Shown: in pieces, positions 8,599 through 15,657 of the stretch
How positions within the stretch are numbered: the stretch's first letter is position 1
Layout: each line of letters starts with the position of its first letter
Origin: Lentzea waywayandensis
GTDB lineage: Bacteria; Actinomycetota; Actinomycetes; Mycobacteriales; Pseudonocardiaceae
Direction of reading: 5' to 3'
DNA: 64,000 nt
Assembly: GCF_900115955.1 (NCBI RefSeq)
Contig: NZ_FOYL01000004.1
Location: 372,001-436,000 of the forward strand
Notes under the pieces: generated by a model
What the model saw: only the letters and a program-made list of their open reading frames with translations
What the model was told of the DNA's origin: nothing
Databases searched by the model: none
Position numbers and translations under genes: made by a program

Positions 8599-10149
8599 AT
8601 GAACGTCCGAACCACCGTGGTGGCGACCACAGCGATCTTCGCGGCGATGCTGGGGGCGCAGGCACCAGCCGCCACCGCGGCGGAGCAGGGCAACGACCTG
8701 CAGATCCTTCTGGCCTGCAGCTCGTACGCGACGAACAAACCGGTGACACGCAGCGAGGTGATCAACAGAGCCCAGTCGTGGATCGACGCGGGGGTCACCT
8801 ACAACCAGGGCGGCTGCTACGGCAACCAGTACGGCGAGTACCGCATGGACTGCTCGGGGATGACGTCCATGGCGTGGGGGCTCAGCTTCTCGCACACCAC
8901 CTACACGCTCGACCAGGTCTCGCACGTCATCCCGCGCTCCGAGCTCAAGCCCGGTGACGCGCTGAACAAGTACGACGAGCACGTCGCGATCTTCGCGGGG
9001 TGGGCGGACGCGGCGCGAACGCAGCCGATCATGCTGAACCACGGCGGCGATCCGGTCTACGCGCACCGCACCGTCTGGTCGGCCGAGTTCGCGGCCCGCT
9101 TCACGCCGATCCGCTACGACAACATCGTCGACGACGTCGTGACGGGGAACGAAGCTCCGTCCGTGGTGGTGGAGGGCAACGGGGCGATGCAGGCCTTCGC
9201 CCGCGACACCAACACCGGCAAGCTCGTCACCTCGTGGCAGTCGGCCGCCGGCTCCAACTGGAGCGGCTGGACGAACCTGCCCACCAACGCGGTCGGCACG
9301 CCGTCCGCGCACCTGGACCACCTCGGCCAGATGAACGTCTTCACCCGCCGCGACGACGGCCACCTGATCCACCTGTGGCAGGACGGCCCGGATGGTGCCA
9401 TCGACCGCGGTGCCGACCTCGGCGGTGACTTCTCCGGCGATCCGGTCGTGATCACCAAGTCGGACAACACGAAGGTCGTGTTCATCCGCGGCACGGACGG
9501 CCGGCTGTGGCACAAGTGGCAGACCACGCCCAGTAGCGCGTTCAGCGCCTCCGCCCTGGTCCGCAGCGACTTCGGCACGATCATCGGCAAGCCATCCGCC
9601 CAGGTCGACGCCCAGGGAAGGCTGACCGTCTTCGCCGTCCGCTCCGACAACCACCTGATCAACGCGTGGCAGACCGAGCCCGGCGGCGAGTTCACCATCG
9701 CCGACCTCGGCGGGGCGTTCGCCGGTGACCCCGTCGCGATCACCAAGTCGGACAACACGAAGGTCGTGTTCATCCGCGGCACGGACGGCCGGCTGTGGCA
9801 CAAGTGGCAGACCACCCCCGGTAGCGCGTTCAGCGCCTCCGCCCTGGTCCGCGACGACTTCGGGCAGGTCCTCGGCGCACCCGCCGTCCAGGTCTCCAAC
9901 GACGCCATCCAGGTGTTCGCCCGCCGCGCCGACGGCCACCTGATCACCGCCTGGCAGTACTCCTCGGGCGGCGCCTTCACCGGCGTCGACGACATCGGCG
10001 GCAACCTCAGCACCGACCCCGTCATCAGCAGGCAGGCCAACGGCACCAAGGCCGCCTACGCCCGCTTCACCGACGGCTCGATCATGACCACCTGGCAGAA
10101 CACCGCCAATGACGCGTTCCGCAAGACCTGGTCCTACCTCAGCAAGTGA
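8599..10149 (+). CDS. Secreted NlpC/P60-like peptidase with seven-blade PLL-like propeller
   Basis: 516 aa. A signal peptide ends at about residue 28 (LGAQAPAATAA|EQG). Residues about 45-180 look like an NlpC/P60-type cysteine peptidase: the Cys of YRMDCSGMTSMAW as nucleophile and the His of YDEHVAIFAGW as base. Such domains cut peptide stems of peptidoglycan. Residues about 190-516 are seven repeats of about 47 aa, closely related to those of the protein at 2352. ATG at 8599 directly precedes the signal peptide; the frame extends upstream through the regulatory repeats and is not coding there. With its paralogue it forms a pair joining different wall-cleaving heads to one sugar-binding propeller. 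Family assignment of the head is by motif only. Confidence 0.75.
   Translation: MNVRTTVVATTAIFAAMLGAQAPAATAAEQGNDLQILLACSSYATNKPVTRSEVINRAQSWIDAGVTYNQGGCYGNQYGEYRMDCSGMTSMAWGLSFSHTTYTLDQVSHVIPRSELKPGDALNKYDEHVAIFAGWADAARTQPIMLNHGGDPVYAHRTVWSAEFAARFTPIRYDNIVDDVVTGNEAPSVVVEGNGAMQAFARDTNTGKLVTSWQSAAGSNWSGWTNLPTNAVGTPSAHLDHLGQMNVFTRRDDGHLIHLWQDGPDGAIDRGADLGGDFSGDPVVITKSDNTKVVFIRGTDGRLWHKWQTTPSSAFSASALVRSDFGTIIGKPSAQVDAQGRLTVFAVRSDNHLINAWQTEPGGEFTIADLGGAFAGDPVAITKSDNTKVVFIRGTDGRLWHKWQTTPGSAFSASALVRDDFGQVLGAPAVQVSNDAIQVFARRADGHLITAWQYSSGGAFTGVDDIGGNLSTDPVISRQANGTKAAYARFTDGSIMTTWQNTANDAFRKTWSYLSK
9451..9863 (+). repeat. Near-identical blade duplication inside the PLL propeller
   Basis: Bases 9451-9575 and 9739-9863 are almost identical (offset 288 bp, 96 codons), covering blades 3 and 5 (ITKSDNTKVVFIRGTDG...). 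Other blades differ much more at DNA level. This points to recent unequal exchange or gene conversion within the gene. Confidence 0.8.
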
Positions 10150-10154
10150 GAACG

Positions 10155-10195
10155 ACGACAAGCGGCCGGCGCTGGGGGTGCCGGCCGCTTGTCGT
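10155..10195. terminator. Bidirectional terminator hairpin
   Basis: A 16-bp perfect stem (acgacaagcggccggc at 10155-10170 with 10180-10195) and 9-nt loop lie between the convergent PLL gene and the LuxC-like gene. Confidence 0.85.
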
Positions 10196-10205
10196 GTGTG
10201 GACTG

Positions 10206-11432
10206 TCAGCTTTGGACGGTCACCAGGCGGGTGAACTCCGCGGGCAGGTTGAAGCCGTCCCAGTGGTCGGAGAACGTCAGCGCGTTGCCGAACGGCACGA
10301 TGCGGTCGATGCCGCGCCCGGCCAGTTCGTGCGCCAGCGTCTCCAGCTCCTCCTGCGAGAAGCCGAACACCGACAGCGTCTGGTCCTTGCGCTGCACCAT
10401 GGGCACCAGCGCGGACAGCGTCGGCAGCGTGGCGAACGGGAAGGTGCCCGCGCCCAGCCACTCGCGCGGCACGTCCGCCGCCGCCGTCAGCTCCAAGGTG
10501 GCCACCGCGTTGCCGTCGAACGAGATGGACTTCGCGTGGCCGTCCGCCGCGACACCGTAGGCGGAGACGCGCTTCTGCACGGCCATCGCGGGTTCGACGA
10601 CGTGGTTCTTGGCTTCGAGCACGGCGGTCAGCTCGGCCCGGAACTCGGTCCGCGCCTGCTGGCCCGCGACCTCGTCACCGACCCAGAACAGGGCGCGCGG
10701 CGACGAGCAGGCGGCCTGGTCGAACCAGTACGAGTCGTTGTAGAAACCGACGGCCACTTCGCGCTTCTTCTCCGGCGTCGCGGAAACCCAGCCGTCGACG
10801 GAGATCAGGGCGAACGAGGCGCGGTCGGGGAACGTGACGTCGCGCGCGTGCGGCGCGAGCGGCATCTTGCGCACCTCGTTGACGGCGCGGTCACCGCCCC
10901 AGATGACGCGCAGGTCGCACGCCGCGGACAGGGCGGCGGTGACCTTGTCGTCGCGGTCGTAGGTGACCATGACCTGGGTCTGCGCGACGGCCGGGTGGGC
11001 GTCCTTCAGCGCGTCGTTCAGCGCCTCGACGACGGCCTCCGCCGCACCCGCCGAACGCGGCGAGATGCGCACGACGTTGCTGTTGCCCGCCAACGCGGAC
11101 AGCGCCCACGAGTACACGAAGATCGTGTCGACGTTGGCCGGCGGGATGTGGAAGACGAGACCGCGGCCGAAGCGCAGCACGCCCTGCGGGGTCTCCAGCT
11201 GGCGCAGCACCTTGTTGATCTCGCCGCGGCGCAGGAAGAAGCCGAGCGACGCGAGCTCCGGGTAGCGGCGGGCCATCTGCGGGGCGAGCAGCTTGCGCGC
11301 GAACTTCACCAGGAAGTCGACGATCCGCTCGTCGCCGACCTTCAGCCGGCCGTCGGTGGGCTCGCCGGAGATGCTCGCGAGGAGCTCGTCGACCGAGGAG
11401 ACGTCAGATCCTGCCGGGAAACGGCGCTTCAT
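10206..11432 (-). CDS. LuxC-like acyl-protein/acyl-CoA reductase
   Basis: 408 aa. It matches the LuxC family (acyl reductase of the lux fatty-acid reductase complex), which reduces an acyl thioester to an aldehyde with NADPH. Visible features are an aldehyde-dehydrogenase-like fold, HIPPANVDTIFVYSWALSALAGN as nucleotide-binding region, and a candidate acylated Cys in DQAACSSPRALFW near residue 240, the place of the LuxC active cysteine. It is the last gene of a six-gene minus-strand operon, overlapping the LuxE-like gene by 4 bp. No luciferase genes (luxAB) or LuxD lie nearby, so bioluminescence is not implied. The aldehyde's chain and fate are unknown. Confidence 0.85.
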   Translation of the reverse strand: MKRRFPAGSDVSSVDELLASISGEPTDGRLKVGDERIVDFLVKFARKLLAPQMARRYPELASLGFFLRRGEINKVLRQLETPQGVLRFGRGLVFHIPPANVDTIFVYSWALSALAGNSNVVRISPRSAGAAEAVVEALNDALKDAHPAVAQTQVMVTYDRDDKVTAALSAACDLRVIWGGDRAVNEVRKMPLAPHARDVTFPDRASFALISVDGWVSATPEKKREVAVGFYNDSYWFDQAACSSPRALFWVGDEVAGQQARTEFRAELTAVLEAKNHVVEPAMAVQKRVSAYGVAADGHAKSISFDGNAVATLELTAAADVPREWLGAGTFPFATLPTLSALVPMVQRKDQTLSVFGFSQEELETLAHELAGRGIDRIVPFGNALTFSDHWDGFNLPAEFTRLVTVQS

Positions 11433-12484
11433 GAGGCCACAGCTCCAGAGAAGGTGTCCGAACAGCCGCGCGCCTCGGCCCGCGGAAGCCTGCCGAGCAC
11501 GGAGAACCGCTTGCCCGGCCAGTCGCCGTCGTCGATGCCGTGCACCACACCGAGGTCCTCGGTCAGCAGCACGTGGCCCGGGTAGCTGCGGGGCAGCGTC
11601 GAGACGACCTCGATGACACCGGGAACGCCGACGGGCTGTTCCTCCCAGGTCTCCGGGTTGCGGATGATCACGTCCGCGAAGTCCGGGCAGTACAACGAGT
11701 TCCCGGAGCGGCCTTCGAGGAAGACCGTGCCGATCTGCTCGATCATCCCGTAGTAGTTGTAGATCTGGGTCAGACCCGTGTCCTGCGCGAAGCGCTTGCG
11801 GAACTCCGCGTTGTCGACCGCGATGTCGATCAGCTTCTTCCAGCCACCGGAGTGGATCAGGATGCCGTTCGACAGGTCGAGCTTGTGCTCACGCGCGACC
11901 TCGTAGAGGTACTGCCACACCATGAAGGTGAAGCCGAAGATCAGGAACGGCTCCGAGCCGTGCTTGGCGAGGAACTCCTTGACCGCCTCGACGTCCGGCT
12001 GGTCGTTCTCGTCCAGCGCGTAGACGTGACTGCGGCCGAACGTCGCCATGCCCAGCACGCCGGCGCCACGAGCGGAGAACGAGCGGCGGTTCTTGATGAT
12101 GCTGATGGTGTCGACCATCAGCATCGGCAGCCGCTTGCCGCCGAGCACCTCCTGCAGCGTCGCGCCGAGCTGGCGGGTCTGCACCGCGGCGGCGTCCTTG
12201 TCCAGGTAGATCCGCGAGGCGCCACCGCCGGTCGTGCCGGACGACGTGAGCACCTTGAAGACCTCGGAGTCCGGAATGGACTTGAGCTCGTGCGTCTTGA
12301 ACATGCGCACCGGCAGCCACGGCAGGTCGTTCAGCGACCCGAACTGCTCGCCGGACTTGATGCCGAGCGACGACAGGATCCGGTCGTACTGCTCGGAGTT
12401 CGCGCGGTGGTGCTCGGTCAGCTCGGTCAGTTCGGCCAGCAGCGCGGTCTCGCGCTCGGCCTGATTGCGCCCGAAGACGCTCAT
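11429..12484 (-). CDS. LuxE-like acyl-protein synthetase
   Basis: 351 aa, LuxE/PaaK superfamily. LuxE activates a fatty acid as acyl-AMP, loads it on its own C-terminal Cys and hands it to LuxC. Here the ATP-binding LTSSGTTGGGASRIYLD is at about residues 80-95, and YNYYGMIEQIG near residue 245. The C-terminus reads RAEARGCSDTFSGAVAS, putting a Cys exactly 10 residues from the end, where LuxE carries its acyl group. It overlaps both neighbours by 4 bp, so translation is coupled. Intact catalytic residues argue for an active enzyme. The acyl donor could be free acid or the operon's ACP. Confidence 0.85.
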   Translation of the reverse strand: MSVFGRNQAERETALLAELTELTEHHRANSEQYDRILSSLGIKSGEQFGSLNDLPWLPVRMFKTHELKSIPDSEVFKVLTSSGTTGGGASRIYLDKDAAAVQTRQLGATLQEVLGGKRLPMLMVDTISIIKNRRSFSARGAGVLGMATFGRSHVYALDENDQPDVEAVKEFLAKHGSEPFLIFGFTFMVWQYLYEVAREHKLDLSNGILIHSGGWKKLIDIAVDNAEFRKRFAQDTGLTQIYNYYGMIEQIGTVFLEGRSGNSLYCPDFADVIIRNPETWEEQPVGVPGVIEVVSTLPRSYPGHVLLTEDLGVVHGIDDGDWPGKRFSVLGRLPRAEARGCSDTFSGAVAS

Positions 12485-13854
12485 ACCTGTGCCTCCAGTG
12501 ACCGGTAGTCGATCTTGCCGCTGGGCAGTTGCGGGAAACCCTCGGCCGGACGCACGTCGAAGCCCGTGACGTGCAGGTGCAGCGTCTCGGACAGCAACTT
12601 CGCGGCCTGCTTGCAGGTGTCCTTCTCGGCCCCGTCGAGGAAGACGACGACCTTGTCGCCCGCGGGCACGGCGGCGGCCGCGCCGAAGCCCTTCACGATC
12701 TGCTCCAGGTCGTCCAGGTTGACCCGGTTGCCGAACACCTTGCCGATTCGCTTGAGCCGGCCGGTGATGTAGAGGAACCCGTCGGCGTCGAGGTAACCGA
12801 GGTCGCCGGTGACGAGCACGCCGCCGGTCTCGTCGCCGAGAGCGAGCTCGGCTTCGGACTCGGCGTAGCCCATCATCACGTTCGGCCCGCGGTACACCAC
12901 CTCACCGGCAACACCGGCCTCGGCGATTTCGTTCCCGGCCTCGTCGCGGATCGCGAACGTGCCGCCGGGAAGCGCGGGACCTGCGGAACCGACCTTCTCG
13001 GCGAGCCGCTCGGACGGCACGGTGGCCATCCGCGGCGCGGCCTCGGTCTGGCCGTACATCACGAACATCTGCCCGCCGGCGGCGCGCATCTTGTCGTTGA
13101 ACTCGCTGATCAGGTCGCTGCGGAGCTTGCCGCCGGCCTGCGTCAGCGTGCGCAGCGTCGGGTACTTGGCCGGGTCGAACCGCAGCCTGCGCAGCATCTC
13201 GTAGTGGTACGGGACACCTGCGAGCGACGTCACGCCGTACCGCGTGACCGCGTCCCAGAACGGCCGCGCCACCACGCCGGAGCCCTCCAGCAGCACCGTC
13301 GCGCCCTGGCGCAGGTGGCTGTTGAGCACGGACATGCCGTAGCTGTAGTGCAGCGGCAGGCTGGTCGGCGCGACCTCGTTCTCGTCGATGCCCAGCACCT
13401 CGGCGATCGCGTCGGCGTTCGCGAGGATCGCCGAGCGGGACAGCCGCACGAACTTGGGGTTACCGGTCGAGCCGCTGGTCGGCAGCATCACCGCCAGGTC
13501 GGGGTGCGGGGCGACGCCGTCCGCGTCCTCGCGCACCCAGTCCGGCGAGTACCCCGGCGCGGGTTCGTCGTCGATGCCCAGCACGGCCGCGGGGCGGAAG
13601 CGGGCGACGAGCCCGTCCAGCACCTCGCGGTCCTGCGCCGGGTCGAGCAGCGCGACCGCGCGGCCCGCCTCGAACGCACCCAGGTACCGCAGCACGCTCG
13701 TCAGGTCCAGGCCGACCCGGAGGAACAGCACCCCGGACGGCAGATCGGCGAGTTCCTTCGCCGCCTCGGACACGCGACCGGCGAGCTCGGCACCGCCGAG
13801 CAGCTCACCGGTCGCGGCGTCACGCAGGCGGGCCTGAGCGTGCAGCAGCGTCAC
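12481..13854 (-). CDS. AMP-binding acyl ligase, short form
   Basis: 457 aa, ANL adenylating superfamily. Core motifs are in order: PTSGSTGNPK (P-loop), MYGQTEAAPR, TGDLGYLD, RLKRIGKVFGNRVNLDDLE, and PSGKIDYR with the C-terminal catalytic Lys. The N-terminal domain is about 60 aa shorter than in typical acyl-CoA synthetases. It should activate a carboxylic acid as acyl-AMP and load the ACP of this operon (fatty acyl-ACP ligase role) or CoA. It overlaps LuxE-like and the reductase gene by 4 bp on each side. Two adenylating enzymes in one operon suggest two acids, or activation at two stages. Confidence 0.85.
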   Translation of the reverse strand: MTLLHAQARLRDAATGELLGGAELAGRVSEAAKELADLPSGVLFLRVGLDLTSVLRYLGAFEAGRAVALLDPAQDREVLDGLVARFRPAAVLGIDDEPAPGYSPDWVREDADGVAPHPDLAVMLPTSGSTGNPKFVRLSRSAILANADAIAEVLGIDENEVAPTSLPLHYSYGMSVLNSHLRQGATVLLEGSGVVARPFWDAVTRYGVTSLAGVPYHYEMLRRLRFDPAKYPTLRTLTQAGGKLRSDLISEFNDKMRAAGGQMFVMYGQTEAAPRMATVPSERLAEKVGSAGPALPGGTFAIRDEAGNEIAEAGVAGEVVYRGPNVMMGYAESEAELALGDETGGVLVTGDLGYLDADGFLYITGRLKRIGKVFGNRVNLDDLEQIVKGFGAAAAVPAGDKVVVFLDGAEKDTCKQAAKLLSETLHLHVTGFDVRPAEGFPQLPSGKIDYRSLEAQV

Positions 13855-14585
13855 AGCACCAAACCTCCGTCGATCCCGAGCACCTGACCGGTGACGAACG
13901 AGGCGTCGTCACTGCTCAGGAATCGGATCACCTTGGCCACTTCTTCCGGCGTGCCGAGCCGGCCGAGGGCGGTGTCGCCCTTCACCCGCTCCAGCACCTC
14001 GTCGGACTGCTCGGAGATCAGGTCGGTCTGGATCACGCCGGGCGCGACCGCGTTGACCCTGATCCCGTACCGGCCGAGCTCCTTCGCCGCGGACTTCGCC
14101 GCCGCGACCAGCGCCGCCTTGGACGCCGCGTAGACCATCTGACCCGCGTTGCCGCGTTCGCCGACGATCGAGCCGATCAGCACGATCGAGCCGGTGCGCT
14201 TGCGCATCATGGCCCGCGCCGCCGCCTGCACGGAGTTGATCGTGCCGGCGACGTTCGTGGTCAGCGTCTTGTTCACGTGCTCGTCGGTGAGCATGCCGAT
14301 GAGGCCGCCCTCCAGCACGCCCGCGCTGGCCACGAGCACGTCGATGCGCCCGTGCTCCTTCGCGATCGCCTTGAAGACGTCCTTGATCGCGGCGGAGTCG
14401 GCGACGTCGAGCGCCACGCCGTGGACGCGTTCGCCCAGCTCGGCAGCACGCTTCTCGGTGGTCTCGCGGTCGCGGCCGGTGATGACGACGGTGGCGCCCG
14501 CCTCGGCCAGCGCCGCGGCGGTGGCGAAGCCGATGCCGCGCGTGCCGCCGGTGACGACCGCTACCTTGCCGGCGAAATCACTCAC
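13851..14585 (-). CDS. SDR family 3-oxoacyl-ACP reductase-like (FabG type)
   Basis: 244 aa, the usual FabG length. The NADP-binding GGTRGIGFATAAAL is at residues 12-25, the catalytic Ser in VLIGSIVGE, and YAASK near residue 150; VNAVAPGVIQTD and a C-terminal GQVLGIDGG complete the classical SDR pattern. It likely reduces a 3-oxoacyl group on the neighbouring ACP to the 3-hydroxy form, which is the kind of acyl chain LpxA-like enzymes accept. Its start overlaps the ACP gene's end by 8 bp. Confidence 0.88.
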   Translation of the reverse strand: MSDFAGKVAVVTGGTRGIGFATAAALAEAGATVVITGRDRETTEKRAAELGERVHGVALDVADSAAIKDVFKAIAKEHGRIDVLVASAGVLEGGLIGMLTDEHVNKTLTTNVAGTINSVQAAARAMMRKRTGSIVLIGSIVGERGNAGQMVYAASKAALVAAAKSAAKELGRYGIRVNAVAPGVIQTDLISEQSDEVLERVKGDTALGRLGTPEEVAKVIRFLSSDDASFVTGQVLGIDGGLVL

Positions 14586-14817
14586 CCGCGCCGAAGCCCT
14601 TCAGCATGTCGACGGCGACCTTGAAGCTGCTCATGTCGATGACCTGCTCGGTCTCGAACTGGACGTCGAACTCGTCCTCGATGGCGGCGACGAGCGCCAT
14701 GTGGCCGACCGAGTCCCACTCATCGATGTCGCGGTACTTCAGGTTCTCGACGTCAACCGAGTCGTCGAGCTGGAGGGCGTCCACGAAGACACCACGAAGA
14801 CGGTCGTTCAGGGACAT
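14578..14817 (-). CDS. Acyl carrier protein
   Basis: 79 aa, acidic, with the phosphopantetheine site Ser36 in EWDSVGHMALV. Helix II and III sequences (VAAIEDEFDVQFETEQVIDM) are typical of stand-alone ACPs from specialised pathways rather than the housekeeping fatty-acid ACP. It carries acyl chains for the ketoreductase and ligase encoded next to it and possibly for the LpxA-like transferase. The gap to the upstream acyltransferase gene is 31 nt. Confidence 0.92.
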   Translation of the reverse strand: MSLNDRLRGVFVDALQLDDSVDVENLKYRDIDEWDSVGHMALVAAIEDEFDVQFETEQVIDMSSFKVAVDMLKGFGAGE

Positions 14818-14848
14818 CGTTCTCTCGTTCTCTCGGACGGTCTGGGTC

Positions 14849-15547
14849 TCAGTGCTCGTTCGAACGCTCGGTCCACGCCTTGAGCAGCGCGGCGAGCTCC
14901 TCCGGCAGGCCGGCGGGAACCTCCGCCTCCTTGCCGGTCAGGAAACCGGTGAGAGCGGCGATCGCGTCCTCGTCGCAGCCGCGCCGCGACAGGCCGATGA
15001 CGTTGACGCCGGTCGTGCGGGCCGGGTTGCCCAGCGTGATGGTGAACGCACCGACCTCCTTGCGGATGGCCGAGCCGAGCCCGATCATCGCGCCGGGGCC
15101 GATCTGGACGCCCTGGTGCACGACGGTGCCGAGGCCGATGTTGGAGCCGCTCCACACGTGGCAGTGGCCGGCGATCTGCACGGCGCTCGTGATCACGACG
15201 CTGTTGTCGATCGTGCAGTCGTGCGCGACGTGCGCGCGGCCCATCACGTAGTTGTCGCTGCCCAGCGTCGTGGCGTGGCTGACGCCCTGGTTGATCGTGA
15301 CGAACTCGCGGATGCGGTTGCGGTCGCCGATCACCACGCCGGGGCCGTCGTTCTCGCCGTCCCAGCCGGCCAGGTGCGGCGCGCTCAGGTACTCGGCGGG
15401 GCCGCCGATGCTGACGTGCGGGCCGATGAAGTTGCCGTCACCGATCCGGGCGGGCCCGGCGATGATCGTGTACGGCCCGATCACGTTGTCGTCGCCGATC
15501 TCGACGTCCTTGCCGATGATCGCGGTCTCGTGAATGCGGTTCGCCAC
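14849..15547 (-). CDS. LpxA-like left-handed beta-helix acyltransferase
   Basis: 232 aa of hexapeptide repeats ([LIV]-G-x4) from residue 3 on: IHETAIIGKDVEIGDDNVIGP, and so on. It keeps the LpxA signature RAHVAHDCTIDNSVVI, whose second His matches the catalytic His125 of E. coli LpxA. LpxA moves a 3-hydroxyacyl chain from ACP to UDP-GlcNAc for lipid A, which Gram-positive bacteria do not make, so the acceptor here must be different, for example a nucleotide sugar for a surface glycolipid (inference). The C-terminal 40 residues replace LpxA's helical tail. First gene of the ACP/LuxCE operon. Confidence 0.82.
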   Translation of the reverse strand: MANRIHETAIIGKDVEIGDDNVIGPYTIIAGPARIGDGNFIGPHVSIGGPAEYLSAPHLAGWDGENDGPGVVIGDRNRIREFVTINQGVSHATTLGSDNYVMGRAHVAHDCTIDNSVVITSAVQIAGHCHVWSGSNIGLGTVVHQGVQIGPGAMIGLGSAIRKEVGAFTITLGNPARTTGVNVIGLSRRGCDEDAIAALTGFLTGKEAEVPAGLPEELAALLKAWTERSNEH

Positions 15548-15551
15548 TGAT

Positions 15552-15648
15552 CCCTGTCCTGCCCGTGAGTTGATGTGTAACCCACGTCACCAGGGCACTT
15601 CCACCCGACGGGGCCGGTAGGCCACTCTACTTCACGGGCAGAACAGGG
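15552..15648. promoter_or_regulatory. 17-bp inverted repeat spanning the leader of the acyl operon
   Basis: CCCTGTCCTGCCCGTGA at 15552-15568 is the inverse of 15632-15648 with 16 of 17 matches and 63 nt between. The pair fills the 110-nt gap between the ceramidase stop and the LpxA-like start. It could be two operator half-sites bridged by DNA looping, or an RNA stem sequestering the start region. Nothing in the spacer looks coding. Confidence 0.55.
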
Positions 15649-15657
15649 CCTGAGCGG

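Noticed and set aside
8362-10461. Long minus-strand open frame opposite the PLL gene
   Set aside because: Mirror of the PLL repeats with low-complexity Asp/Val/Gly sequence; the plus-strand protein has signal peptide, catalytic motifs and terminators.
10206-15547. Bioluminescence (lux) operon
   Set aside because: No luxA, luxB or luxD homologue is present; only the reductase-type genes are.
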